Origin: Enoplolaimus lenunculus
Lineage: Eukaryota > Nematoda > Enoplea > Enoplida > Thoracostomopsidae
Length of the DNA: 64,000 nucleotides
Direction: 5' to 3'
Assembly: GCA_030248215.1 (NCBI GenBank)
Contig: JASANG010002880.1
Coordinates: forward strand, 1 to 64,000
Part shown: positions 12,201-20,725 of the stretch, one piece after another
How the letters are laid out: each line of letters starts with the position of its first letter
Numbering within the stretch: position 1 is the stretch's first letter
Notes under the pieces: generated by a model
Databases searched by the model: none
The model's input: the letters and a program-made list of their open reading frames with translations, nothing else
Told to the model about the DNA's origin: nothing
Made by a program: the position numbers and the translations under genes

Positions 12201-15200
12201 AATCTAGAGTGGATGATCACTGTTTGTAACAAGAGTGTGCAACTGGGCACATTCTGTGTATTAAAGAATGTACCAGCACGCGTTGCAGTTTTGTTCGACC
12301 CCCCCCTCAATCAGGGCAGGGGTTTAAGCAGGAGATTAACAGTATGCTTCAGTACACCTACCCCCCCTTAAACAAGGGGATTACAATTTCCTCCTTTACT
12401 ACGATATAAAATTGCATAAAGACCCCACAAAACAAGGGGGGTAGGCCAGAAACGCAACGCGTGCCGGGTACATTGTTTAATACACAGAATGTACCCAGTG
12501 GCACAGTCTTGTTATAAAGAGTGATCATCCACACTTGGTCTAATTAACATTTTTGAGCCTTCTTGGTTCTAAAATTTTTCTAAATTCGTCCTATGTAACT
12601 AATGTTTTAGCTTTTTTCAAAACGTTTATTATTGTCAAACAGCTAAGTGTTAAAATTTGCCTAAAACAGGTCGATGGATATATTTAGTTAAACTGAGAGC
12701 CGATAATGAATTTAACCCTTTCTGACATGAATATTTTCAATTTCCCCTGAGACCTACTTTTATGCTAGGATTCGAACTCCAGTGACTGGAGTGGGAGGCG
12801 TATACCATCACCACTCAGCTATAGGAGCTTGACGCTCGAACCCGAGGGCGCTCTCACGTCTCGTGGTGATTTAGTATTATGTATACGTGTTGCAATTGTT
12901 AAACACGGTGCGATATATACTATTTAACGTATATACACTGCGCTGAGTTGCCTACATGCAACTCAATGTGAGAAGGGGTTAAGACAAAAGTATGCAAGCT
13001 GACAAATGTCATGCGGTACCAAATGTGGTGTTGTTGTTGCCCGACACCTACTTTTTGAGGTATGTTTAGCCCATATTACCAGAAATAGGAGATCCTGCAG
13101 GTGTCCAGTTGCATTTTTTAATCGTAAAAGTACGATATGCCTTTGGTTAAACCAAAAGTGAATAATCACTGAGAGTGTGCAACTTGGTACATTGTAAACC
13201 AAGGGTATATCATACTTTGGTGATAAGAATATACAACTGGGTACGTTGTATCAAGGTAAGAATGTACTCAGTGCGCGTTGCGTTTTTGGCCTACCCCTCT
13301 CTTTCATGTGGACGGGTGATGAAATTTGTTCAAACGGAGAATATACACATCATTCTAGTCACGAAAAAGACATTCGTTTGTATTCTTTAATATGCATTGT
13401 TTCTGTATTCATTTAAAGAAAGCGTTTTGCACGTGCCATGGAACTCTGGGCTCGTATTCTCAAATCCGAATAGCATCTATAACTGGTTAGCGATAGGTTT
13501 TCAAACTGATGAACCTCTGCAGCTGTGAATCTCAAAATTGGTACAGAAGTACGACAAATCAAATGCGAAAATCGTGCTGAATTTCGAGCCTGGTCATACG
13601 GTGATTTGAAAGTTACAAGACCTATCACTAACTGGTAATGAGTGCTAGACCATTTGAGAATACGGGCCCTGAAGTGAGGTGATAGGGCCAAAACGCAAAG
13701 CGTACTGGTACATTGTGTACCGCGTAAAATTATGCAAAGTTGCATTTGTTTCTTCAAGCAGTCATCATCGACTCATGGTTAAACAGATATTCAGCGTAAA
13801 TCAAAAGTTCAAAGTGTTTCAGGTGTCGCCATGTTCACTTCAATAGTACTCGGCAAAAGCGGGCTTTTGTTCCGGTGGACCGGATATGAAATTGATTCGG
13901 TGATGGGCGGATACGTAGCATTTTATATTTTGATTGCAATCCTACTTGAAATATTGACAATGCTTGCTGAAAGGAAAAATAAAGCAACAATTAGTAAGTT
14001 AACAGTTTACTAGTGGGTTGCAATACGCAGCGTGAGGCCTGGCTTCAGCTCTGGCAATAAATTGGATCATTTCCATATCTAGACCTAAGTGACCCGAATA
14101 AGAGGGGGGACTGATATTTATTTGGCTTCTCCAGAGGGTACCCCCCTTGTTATTCGGTTACGGAGTGGTATTTATTTTTAACCCACGCTCCGCCGCCCTT
14201 CGTTACTGATATATCCGGTACTGCAATTATCCGTTGAATTAAACGTTTATTTGTCTTGTGTCAATAGCTTGAGCGACAATACAAGGTTATACTTAGGAAT
14301 GTTTTTTCAAAATTAACGTACGCTTGAAAGTTTCAAACTCAAATTATTTGGTTCCTGGAGTCATTTACGCGCTACAGTTAGGGCTAATTGACATTTATGG
14401 ACTCTAATTAGGGCTTAGGGACTCTATCCACTTACGGACACTTATTAGGGATACGGACTCCTATTGATTCGGACTCAAAATGGTGACCCCCTCTTATTAC
14501 CCCCTCTTATTCGGGTCAATACAGTAGTAAATTTATTGAAATAGACCCACCTATATTCTAATTAATTTGATCAAAACTTGACCAATTTATCTGTTTCCCT
14601 TGTAGTTTGTCTTCAGCGAAAATGCGTGAAGAGGTTAATGCTAGGGCGTATAGCCAGGAAAAGGTTTTTAGGTGTCAAACCCCTTTTGCGATTTCTTTAC
14701 AGGGTCGCGTAGACGCAGTTTCAGTTTGCAACACAAGAAAACACACTTTGAAATTTTTACAAAACTTAACGTCACTTTCCCAATTCCTTGGCTACGCCAA
14801 TAGCTTCATCTATTTCTTTTGTCATTTCAGGACCGGATGATCCGCTAGGATTACTAAGCGGTCCTGTGAGCATGAGGCAAAAATCAGAAAAGAATGCAGT
14901 AAGTGACCCTATAGGTTGTATTGAATGCAGATCCGGGCAGGGGCCGGAACAGGCTAGGGTACCCTTCCTTCCAAAATATCGGGATGATGGCTCCTTGCGA
15001 TGATCAAAATATTTTAAAAAGTTCTGTTTAAAATCTTGTTAGGGTCGGGCTTTTACTTTGAGGTGGGACCCCCAAACGGGGGGGGGGGGCACGGGGGGTG
15101 GCTGCTCCGGCCCTGGATCCAGGTAAGGTATCACATACGTTTTTGGTAATTGTTTTACGTTTCACAATTTACGTCAAGTAAACTGTGTGTAATAGATTCA

Positions 15201-18200
15201 AGTCTGTAGTGGGTCCAACATAGTAAACGGTTGCTAAACAGTTTCGCAGTAGAGTTATGTTCTATCGATCTCTAGCATCGCGAACTCAAAACTTTCCCTG
15301 GGTTCCAAATTTTTCAAGGCAAGTTCAGGCCACCCCTGTCGCTTACCCACGGACCCGTCTCTAGGTTTGTTTTGATTTTCAGTGGTCAACGCTACCTGTA
15401 CCGGTTGCCATAACGACCAGCTCAAAATCAATTTTCTCAGCGGCCAAAACAGCTTCAGAGGGTGAGCAAAATGGAAAAATTACTGCGTCGAATGATACTA
15501 ATTCAATTGAATTGAACGCAGTTGTTGCTAACGGAAGCGCAACTCAACAAAATCATACAACAACAGCAACAACAGCAACAGCTGCCGGAACAAAATTGAA
15601 GCAATACACAAAAGCAGAAGTTGGAAAACACAACTCCGACGATGACTGCTGGGTGATACTGTACGATCGAGTGTATGATGTCACTAAATTTCTTGATGAG
15701 GTGACCAGTGAATATTAGCGTCATAATTATGACGTAATGTTAATTTATTATATATGAAATTTGAATGAGACCCGAATTAAGAGCACAGTGATTGTTGAGA
15801 GCGACTTGTAATTTAAACTTGTGGTATAAGCTAATTTGCCGATATTTTAAAATCTGGAATGTCTGCGACTCGTAATATGTCCGTTGTTCACCTAATTTTT
15901 CTGCTTACAATGCCGTTTAAAAAGAGTTAATAACTGTAAATATTAGCTCGCTCTGAGCTGACTTAATTCCAGTTGAGTTGATGAATTAACTCACAATGAG
16001 TTAAACCAATTCAGAATGAATTCTGAAAAACCTAATTCAGAGCTCGGACTTCTGAGTGAATTTAACTTACTCTAAGTAATATCAACTCAGTGGAATTTAT
16101 AGTGTAGTGAAACTGTTAACTTAGTCATAAAATGTCAACATATTATTGGTTTTATTTTCAGCATCCTGGCGGAGGCGAAGCAATCGTAGACTATGCAGGT
16201 AAATCACTTAAAATTGATGTTGTAAAATGTACAAGAACCACTGTTTTATAGTTAACTATTTTAGATTAATGTAAGTATATGCTTATAGGAATACACACAA
16301 TTAACATTTTAGCAGAATTATGATTTTGCAGGCTTTTTCGGCAAAGCATATACTTCTATTATTTTTGTTTCAGGGTCCGATGGAACACGAGGATTCGAAG
16401 ACTTTGATCATTCTGACTATGCGGCAGAATTAAAAGAAAAATATGTTATTGGAGAAATTGTCGATGTAAGTACTTTGTATTTTATATTGGAAAGGTAATG
16501 TAACTTTTTTATTACCGAATTAATGTGTTCTTGTTGCCTTACTACACACTTAGTAACCGTACTGTAGTTACCCGAATAAGCGGGGGTAATAAAAGGAGGG
16601 TCCCCATTTTGAGTCCCAATCAATAAGAGTCTGTATCTTTAAAAAGAGTCCGTATGCGGATAGAGTCTTTAAACCCTAGTTAGAGTTCATAAATGTCAAT
16701 TATCTCTAATTATAGTGCATAAATGACTGCACCTTGCATTGTCGCTCAAGGTTTTGATACAAGACAAATAAGCGTTTAATTCAACCGATAGTAGCAATAT
16801 CAGATATATATCGGTAACGAAGGGTGGCTGAAGGCGGGTTACAATAAATAACGGTCCCTAGCCAAATAACGCGACGGGTTCCCTCTAGAGAGGCAAAATA
16901 AATCAGTATCCCCCTTTTATTCGGGTCACTACAAGATCAGAAGTATTACGGTAGTGTTATACTTGTCGTACGTTACCGTGCTCCGCTGTCCGTCGCCAAG
17001 TATAGTAAACTAAAACTACTCGCGTACGATACCGCACGGAAACGCATACTGACGCACGGTGAAGTACGGCACCGCGTTTAGTCGTAGAGATTTTCAGATA
17101 CATTAGACGCACCACCCTGTAAATTACAATGAGTTGATTAATCAACTTAGGAAGCGGGTTAGTAAATTTTGGTAATTTTTAAGTTAATAACAATAAATAT
17201 TAATTCACTCTGAATTTTAATTAAATAAATCAAAATCAGTTCAATGAATTCAGAATTCTGAGTTCTGAAAGACCAAATTCAGAAATTAGGTCTTTTTAAG
17301 AACTCCACATTCTGAGTTGATTCAACTCATTCTAAGTTAATTAAACAACTAACACGGAATTAAATCAATCTAGAGTGAATTAATACTTACTTTTATTAAC
17401 TTTACAAATAAAACCAGAAATACAAATAACTTGTTGTCTTTCTAAGTTGATTAATCACGACGCTGTAATTTACAGCGAGCTATGGGAAAAATTTTACATA
17501 CTAAATAGCGCACAGTTAAAACGGAGCTTTAAGAGACTACCACTAAAGACTAACGTTAAATAAAGCCCAATTCACACGTGCAAGTTTTTGCTGCCAGAAT
17601 TCGCAGCTGCAACTTACACTTGCAGGTTTTGTTCGAAACCCAGTTCGAAAAACTTGCAGCTGCAAATAATTCATAAAAAATCGTAGCTATGAATTTAGTT
17701 CAAATGTGTTAACAACCATGTATGTTCACTGAATTTATTGCAGCCGCTTTCTCATTGGCTGATGAAAAAAATGCAAGATCTGCGTGCAATTTGCAGCTGC
17801 AAGTTCTCGCTGCAAAAACTTGCATATGTGAATAGGGCTTTACAATCGACCATGATGTAGTCTTGTAGGCAATATGTAGAATGCAACTGACTCGTCTTTA
17901 AATTAAGTTTGATCAAAACTAAAAGAAATTAGGCTAGTATACTTTGTGGCATTTCAGGCGGAAAAGAAGAATATTAATACCTCAGCGTTTTCCACAATAT
18001 CGCAAGTAAGTTGTTTACTTAAAAAATTTTCAAGTTAAAATTAAAACAATATTTGGGCAATGCTTAATTCTTTGTGCATATGCTATTTGGGTAATATTTA
18101 TAGTTCACTAAAATCTCGTGATGTAATAATGACTTCTTTGCATCAGGCGGCTGCACTGGATTAACCATTGTATATTATTTTCAGTGTACACTTGGCACTC

Positions 18201-20158
18201 AGTTCCTCATAATATTCGTTAAGCGAAAAAATTTAGGCCAATGTGAAGAACAAGGGTGGAACAGTATTATAGGCATATTCCTAAGCCTAAGCCTAAGTGT
18301 AAGAATGAACAAATTGCTAAACCGCTTGTGCTAAACAACTTTAAAGTTCCAATTGTAGGGGCTCCCTGAATTTTCTGCCGACGCCACTTGGTTCCGCGCT
18401 ACATTTTACTCTTAAATGTTGATACAGAAATATTCAACGCGATGGGTGTCAGTGAAATAATGCACAATGTACTGTGTATTACTATAATATAGGTACTACG
18501 TATGACGAAAGATCTATATTTACACTTATATATTGAGGCATATTCGAGACCTCGATTGGTGCCAAGAATTGGCCAAAAGTATCCTTTTAAACACCAAGCG
18601 GGACAAAAGACCGGATACGTTTATCACAGTCATCGGACGTTTGTCGTAGTTTTTCTATCGGATAACTTAATTCTTGGATAGCAACCAACGCCTAAATATG
18701 AGCAAATATGGCCCTTTGTTATGAAACCGTTCTGTGGGGGTTTCTATAAAGCTACATTGTAATTCGCCCAAGGCCAAGCGGATACCGGATATCGTTCAAT
18801 TTACACTACCAGGCTCATCAACTGGAATGTTTTTAGATAATTTATCTTTTATCTGCGTCAGACAACGTTATATTTTGGCGTATCGCACTTTCAAATGAAT
18901 CCCATACTGTACTAACCCAAATAAGAGGGGGTAATAAGAGTGGGTGAGACTCAAGTAATCGGAGTCTGTATTCCTAATAAAAGGCCGTAAGCTGATAGAG
19001 GCCCTAGACCCTAATTAGTCCATAAAATGTCAGTTATTTCAAATCGTAGTGCATGAATGACTACAGCACCAAATACAGTTGAGTTGCAAAGTTTAAAGCA
19101 CACTTAAGTTTTGAAAGTACATTCCTAAGTATAACTTTGCATTATCACTCATGGATTTGATACAAGACAAGTAAACGTATATTTCAACGGATACTTGCAA
19201 TACCGTATATCAGTAACGAGGGCGGGTTTAAAATAAATAACAGTCCGTAACCGAATAACAAGGGGTACCAACTGGAGAGTCGAAATAAATACCAGTCCCC
19301 CCTTTATTGGGGTCACTACAGTACACTCTGAATATCAAGTGGGTTGCCGTCAATCATAATAGCATAGGTTTTTTCTCTGATCCCCCAAACTACGCGTATA
19401 TACAGTATTAAATCTCCACAATGCGTCACAGCTCTCTCGGTCTCAAGCGCCAAGCTCCTATAGCTGAGTGCTGCTGGTAAACACCTTCCACTCGTGAGGC
19501 TACAATACGAGTCCTGGCTTGAAATTATATTTCACACAAAATAAAAAATATTCATGTAAGAGAGGGTCTACGGTGCTAATTTTGAAATTTTAAACCGTAT
19601 CTAATTGATTTCAAAGTTCCGCTTTTAATTTTAGGAACAGAACATTCAAAGAAACACTAGAAGCAATGTGGTAAGTTATATTGCTGAGTATAGGTTAAAT
19701 AATTTCATTAACGCGACATTTTCAAACTGAAAACTGGCAATAGGCATAAAATCTTTAAAAAACTTAAAATGTCAGGAATTCTTTTAATGTTTTTGGTAAT
19801 GGTCAGTTTAGTTACAAGTTCGGAGCAAAAATTTATTCTTAATTAGGCCTGTATATCATTAAAGTCAGGGGATAATTTTTTCTTCCGTGTTCCAGTTTTT
19901 TTATTTTGACTTTTTTCAGGTTTTTTATAAAATTTTTTACTTCTTTTGGTTTTTCAGTTATATTATTATTATTTTTGTTGTTGTTGTTGTTACTTATTTT
20001 TTAAATTTTGTTGTCAGTTTTCATTTTGGTTTGAATTTTTTCATTTGTGTTTTCAGTTTTCAACCTTGAAAATTGTGCTTTTGGCGTTGTTCACTGCTGG
20101 CTCGTTTGCATTTTGCGCTGCGTTATCGTTTATGATTGATGTTTCAAGACATCACTAG
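3238..20158 (+). CDS. DOMON - cytochrome b561 - cytochrome b5 membrane protein (FRRS1/CYBDOM-like), 17 exons, 674 aa
   Basis: Predicted trans-membrane ferric or ascorbate-type reductase. Exons: 3238-3297, 3838-4107, 5274-5372, 5809-5998, 7281-7448, 8448-8563, 9282-9368, 10642-10704, 12089-12188, 13823-13993, 14831-14898, 15383-15700, 16162-16198, 16374-16465, 17958-18005, 19635-19670, 20057-20158. All junctions are in phase and sum to 675 codons. Residues 1-20 are a hydrophobic signal peptide; the DOMON domain spans about 21-235. The b561 core follows, with candidate heme histidines H262 (HGILM), H303 (LHRGLF), H337 (VHTWIGL) and H373 (FNIGHWFVG). A fifth helix lies near 414-433, then a Thr/Ala-rich linker. 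The cytochrome b5 domain (about 535-613) has HPGG H571 and DHSDY H595, 24 residues apart as in b5. A last helix (646-667) ends in DVSRHH. The exon 5 acceptor could instead be at 7272 (same frame). Donors after exons 9 (GTTAGT) and 12 (GTGACC) are weak. FRRS1 relatives that I know lack the b5 domain. Confidence 0.88.
3334..3670. mobile_element. MITE family D, copy 1 (intron 1 of the DOMON gene)
   Basis: The inverted termini carry AGTACCAAGAGTGGA-like and TACAACTGGGTACATT-like blocks, and the middle carries paired CCTACCCC / GGGGTA blocks. Right of it, 3645-3730 looks like a second, truncated copy joined head to tail. Relatives lie at 10872-11224, 12200-12545 and 13150-13790. Non-coding. Confidence 0.6.
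4140..4283. mobile_element. MITE family A, copy with both ends
   Basis: The left end reads GGCCAATGTTACTTTTAGG and the right end is its near reverse complement (CCTTAAAGTAACATGGGCC). Flanks CAAATTTT and CAAATTGG look like a slightly decayed 8-bp target duplication, which suggests hAT-type transposition. The interior holds CCTAAG runs. The element begins about 30 bp after exon 2 of the DOMON gene. Confidence 0.75.
4342..4536. mobile_element. MITE family B, copy 1
   Basis: The termini pair as AGCCAATTTATAGAACAGGG against CCGCCCCTAATCGTTACATG followed by GGCC, and the interior holds TTAGGC-type runs. It is a distinct family from A, with a CAGGGGCGGAAC inner block, but has the same design. It lies 60 bp from a family A copy, in intron 2 of the DOMON gene. 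Confidence 0.6.
5399..5640. mobile_element. MITE family A, truncated, with internal tandem amplification
   Basis: The terminus (TCATGTTACTTTTATGGCC) is recognisable at the left. The interior unit TTCTAGACTACATTTTTTG is repeated four times with a period near 29 bp (about 5459-5563), followed by TTAGGC runs. The other terminus was not found. It starts about 26 bp after exon 3 of the DOMON gene. Confidence 0.6.
6675..6808. mobile_element. Short foldback element, intron 4 of the DOMON gene
   Basis: Arms of about 40 bp pair across a short loop: GCAAATTTCACAGTATTATG on the left matches the reverse complement of CATGATATTGTGAAAATTGC on the right, and both arms carry a GTACACCAGGTGACTTTGAG-type block. 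Only one copy was seen here. Confidence 0.6.
7560..7950. repeat. ACCGGA-rich degenerate repeat
   Basis: Many copies of ACCGGA/TCCGGT-like words occur at both ends of this stretch. The composition resembles the hAT-type element at 35683-36101, which is also built of CCGGAATT/AATTCCGG words. Clear termini and a target duplication were not found, so it may be a decayed relative. Confidence 0.35.
7975..8410. repeat. Nested inverted and direct repeat block, intron 5 of the DOMON gene
   Basis: A segment with TAAATGAGATTTATATTT and a GTTGAGATTAAATGGGCCTC block appears at about 8007-8080 and again at 8172-8252. Inverted copies of its arms lie at about 8091-8140 and 8335-8395. The layout suggests a foldback element that was tandemly copied. 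The block ends about 40 bp before exon 6. Confidence 0.5.
8949..9216. mobile_element. MITE family B, copy 2, with the longest TTAGGC runs
   Basis: The left end is GGCCCATGTAATGACCAGGG followed by CGGAAC; the right inner end is GTTCCGCCCCTGTTCTTTAT. Between them lie two long TTAGGC-type arrays separated by AATATGATCATTC, apparently one array duplicated. The element lies just upstream of exon 7 of the DOMON gene. Confidence 0.65.
9330..9612 (+). repeat. Tandem duplication (~141 bp) of an exon end and its donor
   Basis: The last ~35 bp of DOMON-gene exon 7, its 5' splice site and about 100 bp of intron are repeated once, with a period of 141-142 bp. The second copy has point differences and one base fewer in the coding part, so its copy of the exon end is out of frame. 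The first copy is contiguous with the rest of exon 7 and is taken as functional. Confidence 0.8.
9964..10230. mobile_element. MITE family F, copy 1
   Basis: The termini pair as TAAAACCCAATTCACACGTG against the diverged reverse complement at the right (TTGCACATGCAATGTGAATA). The interior is rich in CAGCTGCAAG words. Related copies: 17561-17842 and 58463-58740. Located in intron 7 of the DOMON gene. Confidence 0.6.
10872..11224. mobile_element. MITE family D, copy 2
   Basis: The long inverted termini (about 100 bp) start TAATACCAAGAGTGCATGAT and end with the reverse complement ATCATCCACTCTTGCTAATA. Inner blocks GGCTTACCCCCCTTATTTTG and its inverted partner are present. Located in intron 8 of the DOMON gene. 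Confidence 0.65.
11331..11639. mobile_element. Foldback MITE family G, copy 1
   Basis: GTCTTTTTTGTTATCCCCAG at the left pairs with CTGGGGGAGGATAATGGAAA followed by AGAC at the right. The arms also share a TTTTGAAAGTTTTGAATATT block and the AGAACCTC block. A very short derivative lies at 62807-62889 and a partial one near 53925-54010. Confidence 0.6.
12200..12545. mobile_element. MITE family D, copy 3
   Basis: Inverted termini with AGAGTGGATGATCACTGTTT at the left and GAGTGATCATCCACACTTGG at the right, plus AAGAGTGTGCAACTGGGCAC and its inverted partner. It begins about 12 bp downstream of exon 9 of the DOMON gene, next to a weak (GTTAGT) donor. Confidence 0.65.
12714..12894 (-). mobile_element. 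tRNA-derived SINE, copy 1
   Basis: Read on the - strand, the head is AAGCTCCTATAGCTGAGTGG (pol III A box type), followed by a B box (GAGTTCGAATCCTAG). The tail has a GAAAATATTCATG block and AAAGGGTTAA. The same order is seen at 19405-19568 and 61135-61281, and in diverged form at 53592-53720. Confidence 0.6.
13150..13790. mobile_element. MITE family D, copy 4, with a second foldback inserted
   Basis: Family D ends (GAGTGTGCAACTTGGTACAT at the left; inverted GTACATTGTGTACC near 13710 at the right) enclose a separate foldback at about 13449-13671. Its arms are GGGCTCGTATTCTCAAAT and ATTTGAGAATACGGGCCC. A single arm of that inner family recurs near 44698. The block ends about 35 bp before exon 10 of the DOMON gene. 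Confidence 0.5.
14083..14526. mobile_element. MITE family C, copy 1
   Basis: The left end AAGTGACCCGAATAAGAGGG pairs with CCCTCTTATTCGGGTCAATA followed by CAGTA at the right. The interior carries CGCCGCCCTTCGTTACTGAT and TTGTCTTGTGTCAATAGCTT blocks shared with five more copies in the window. The left tip has diverged. Intron 10 of the DOMON gene. Confidence 0.7.
14930..15120. repeat. G-rich dispersed repeat
   Basis: The stretch has a GATGATCAAAATATTTTAAA block, a GTTTAAAATCTTGTTAGG block and a G run followed by GGTGGCTGCTCCGGCCCTGG. The same order is seen at about 1430-1600 and partly at 54870-55015. No termini were identified. Confidence 0.45.
15930..16110. repeat. GAGTTAA/TTAACTC-rich degenerate repeat
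   Basis: Short words such as GAGTTAA, GAATTAACTCA and CAGAATGAATTC recur on both strands. The word set resembles 17114-17480. It occupies intron 12, inside the cytochrome b5-coding part of the DOMON gene. Confidence 0.4.
16562..16933. mobile_element. MITE family C, copy 2
   Basis: The left end TA|CTGTAGTTACCCGAATAA pairs with the right end TTTTATTCGGGTCACTACA. Interior blocks are shared with 29065-29495 in the same orientation (opposite to 14083-14526). Intron 14 of the DOMON gene. Confidence 0.7.
17114..17480. repeat. Inverted-repeat element with TTGATTAATCAACTT ends
   Basis: The ends carry CTGTAAATTACAATGAGTTG and, inverted, AATCACGACGCTGTAATTTA followed by CAG. The interior is made of AACTCA/TGAGTT-like words. 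It has a TIR-like layout and no coding content. Confidence 0.45.
17561..17842. mobile_element. MITE family F, copy 2 (best preserved)
   Basis: The left end TAAAGCCCAATTCACACGTG followed by CAAGTTTTTGC pairs with GCAAAAACTTGCATATGTGA followed by ATAGGGCTTTA. CAGCTGCAAG words occur along both arms. Intron 14 of the DOMON gene, about 115 bp before exon 15. Confidence 0.7.
18242..18310. repeat. Truncated family B fragment with TTAGGC run
   Basis: GAACAAGGGTGGAACAGTAT is followed by an ATATTCCTAAGCCTAAGCC-type run. This resembles one end of the family B elements; the other end is missing. Confidence 0.45.
18907..19321. mobile_element. MITE family C, copy 3
   Basis: The left end TA|CTGTACTAACCCAAATAA pairs with the right end TTTATTGGGGTCACTACAG|TA, leaving TA at both flanks (18905-18906 and 19322-19323). 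The interior matches the other copies. Length 415 bp, intron 15 of the DOMON gene. Confidence 0.75.
19405..19568 (+). mobile_element. tRNA-derived SINE, copy 2
   Basis: The head AAGCTCCTATAGCTGAGTGC has a B-box-like region (ATACGAGTCCTGG) and the same AATATTCATGTAAGAGAGGG tail as the copies at 12714-12894 and 61135-61281. It lies in intron 15 of the DOMON gene, about 67 bp before exon 16. Confidence 0.55.
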
Positions 20159-20725
20159 TGAAAGAACGGTTTCTCAGTTTTAATTCAAAGGGGTTGGCGG
20201 TTTTGAAACGGGTTCAGTGTAAAATGTGTATTAAAATATGTTTAATATATTTGTGATAATTTTTAACCTATGAATGAATCCATATGCTTCACATTAATTA
20301 ATAGCCGGGGTACGTATTTTCAACTTTATGTATAGTACGAGATACAATGTCAGGTTCTGTAAGTTGGAATTAATTTTTCATCACTTAAGAACCTTCACAA
20401 CAGGATTTTCTAGTGTCTAGAAATATGTGTTATTCTGGTTGCAACCAGAACTTATTGTCCGGCTCCGGCTTCGATAGAATTTGTGCCAGAAGTTTCGGCA
20501 ATTTGAGTAGTTAAATACAGTTGTATGATTGCCAGTAAAACGTCATACGTAAGTATGCTCTGTACTTACTCGAAACACAGTAAAGGATGGACTGTTGGCG
20601 AAACGGCACGCTTGCCTCAAAAATCTTTTTTGTTTACAAAATGTACCCAATTTCTTGATTCATACAATAAAAAATTTACTTTCAAATCTCAATAAATTTA
20701 AGTAAAAAATCAAAAATGTTGAATT
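20159..20725. other. Convergent 3' intergenic spacer
   Basis: The spacer separates the stop codons of the DOMON-b561-b5 gene (+) and the SELENBP1 gene (-). It must hold both 3' UTRs. A weak AATAAA lies near 20668 on the + strand. No other feature was recognised. Confidence 0.5.

Noticed and set aside
13413-13757. A 114-codon open frame on the - strand
   Set aside because: It coincides with the foldback nested in a family D MITE; no family resemblance and no splice context.
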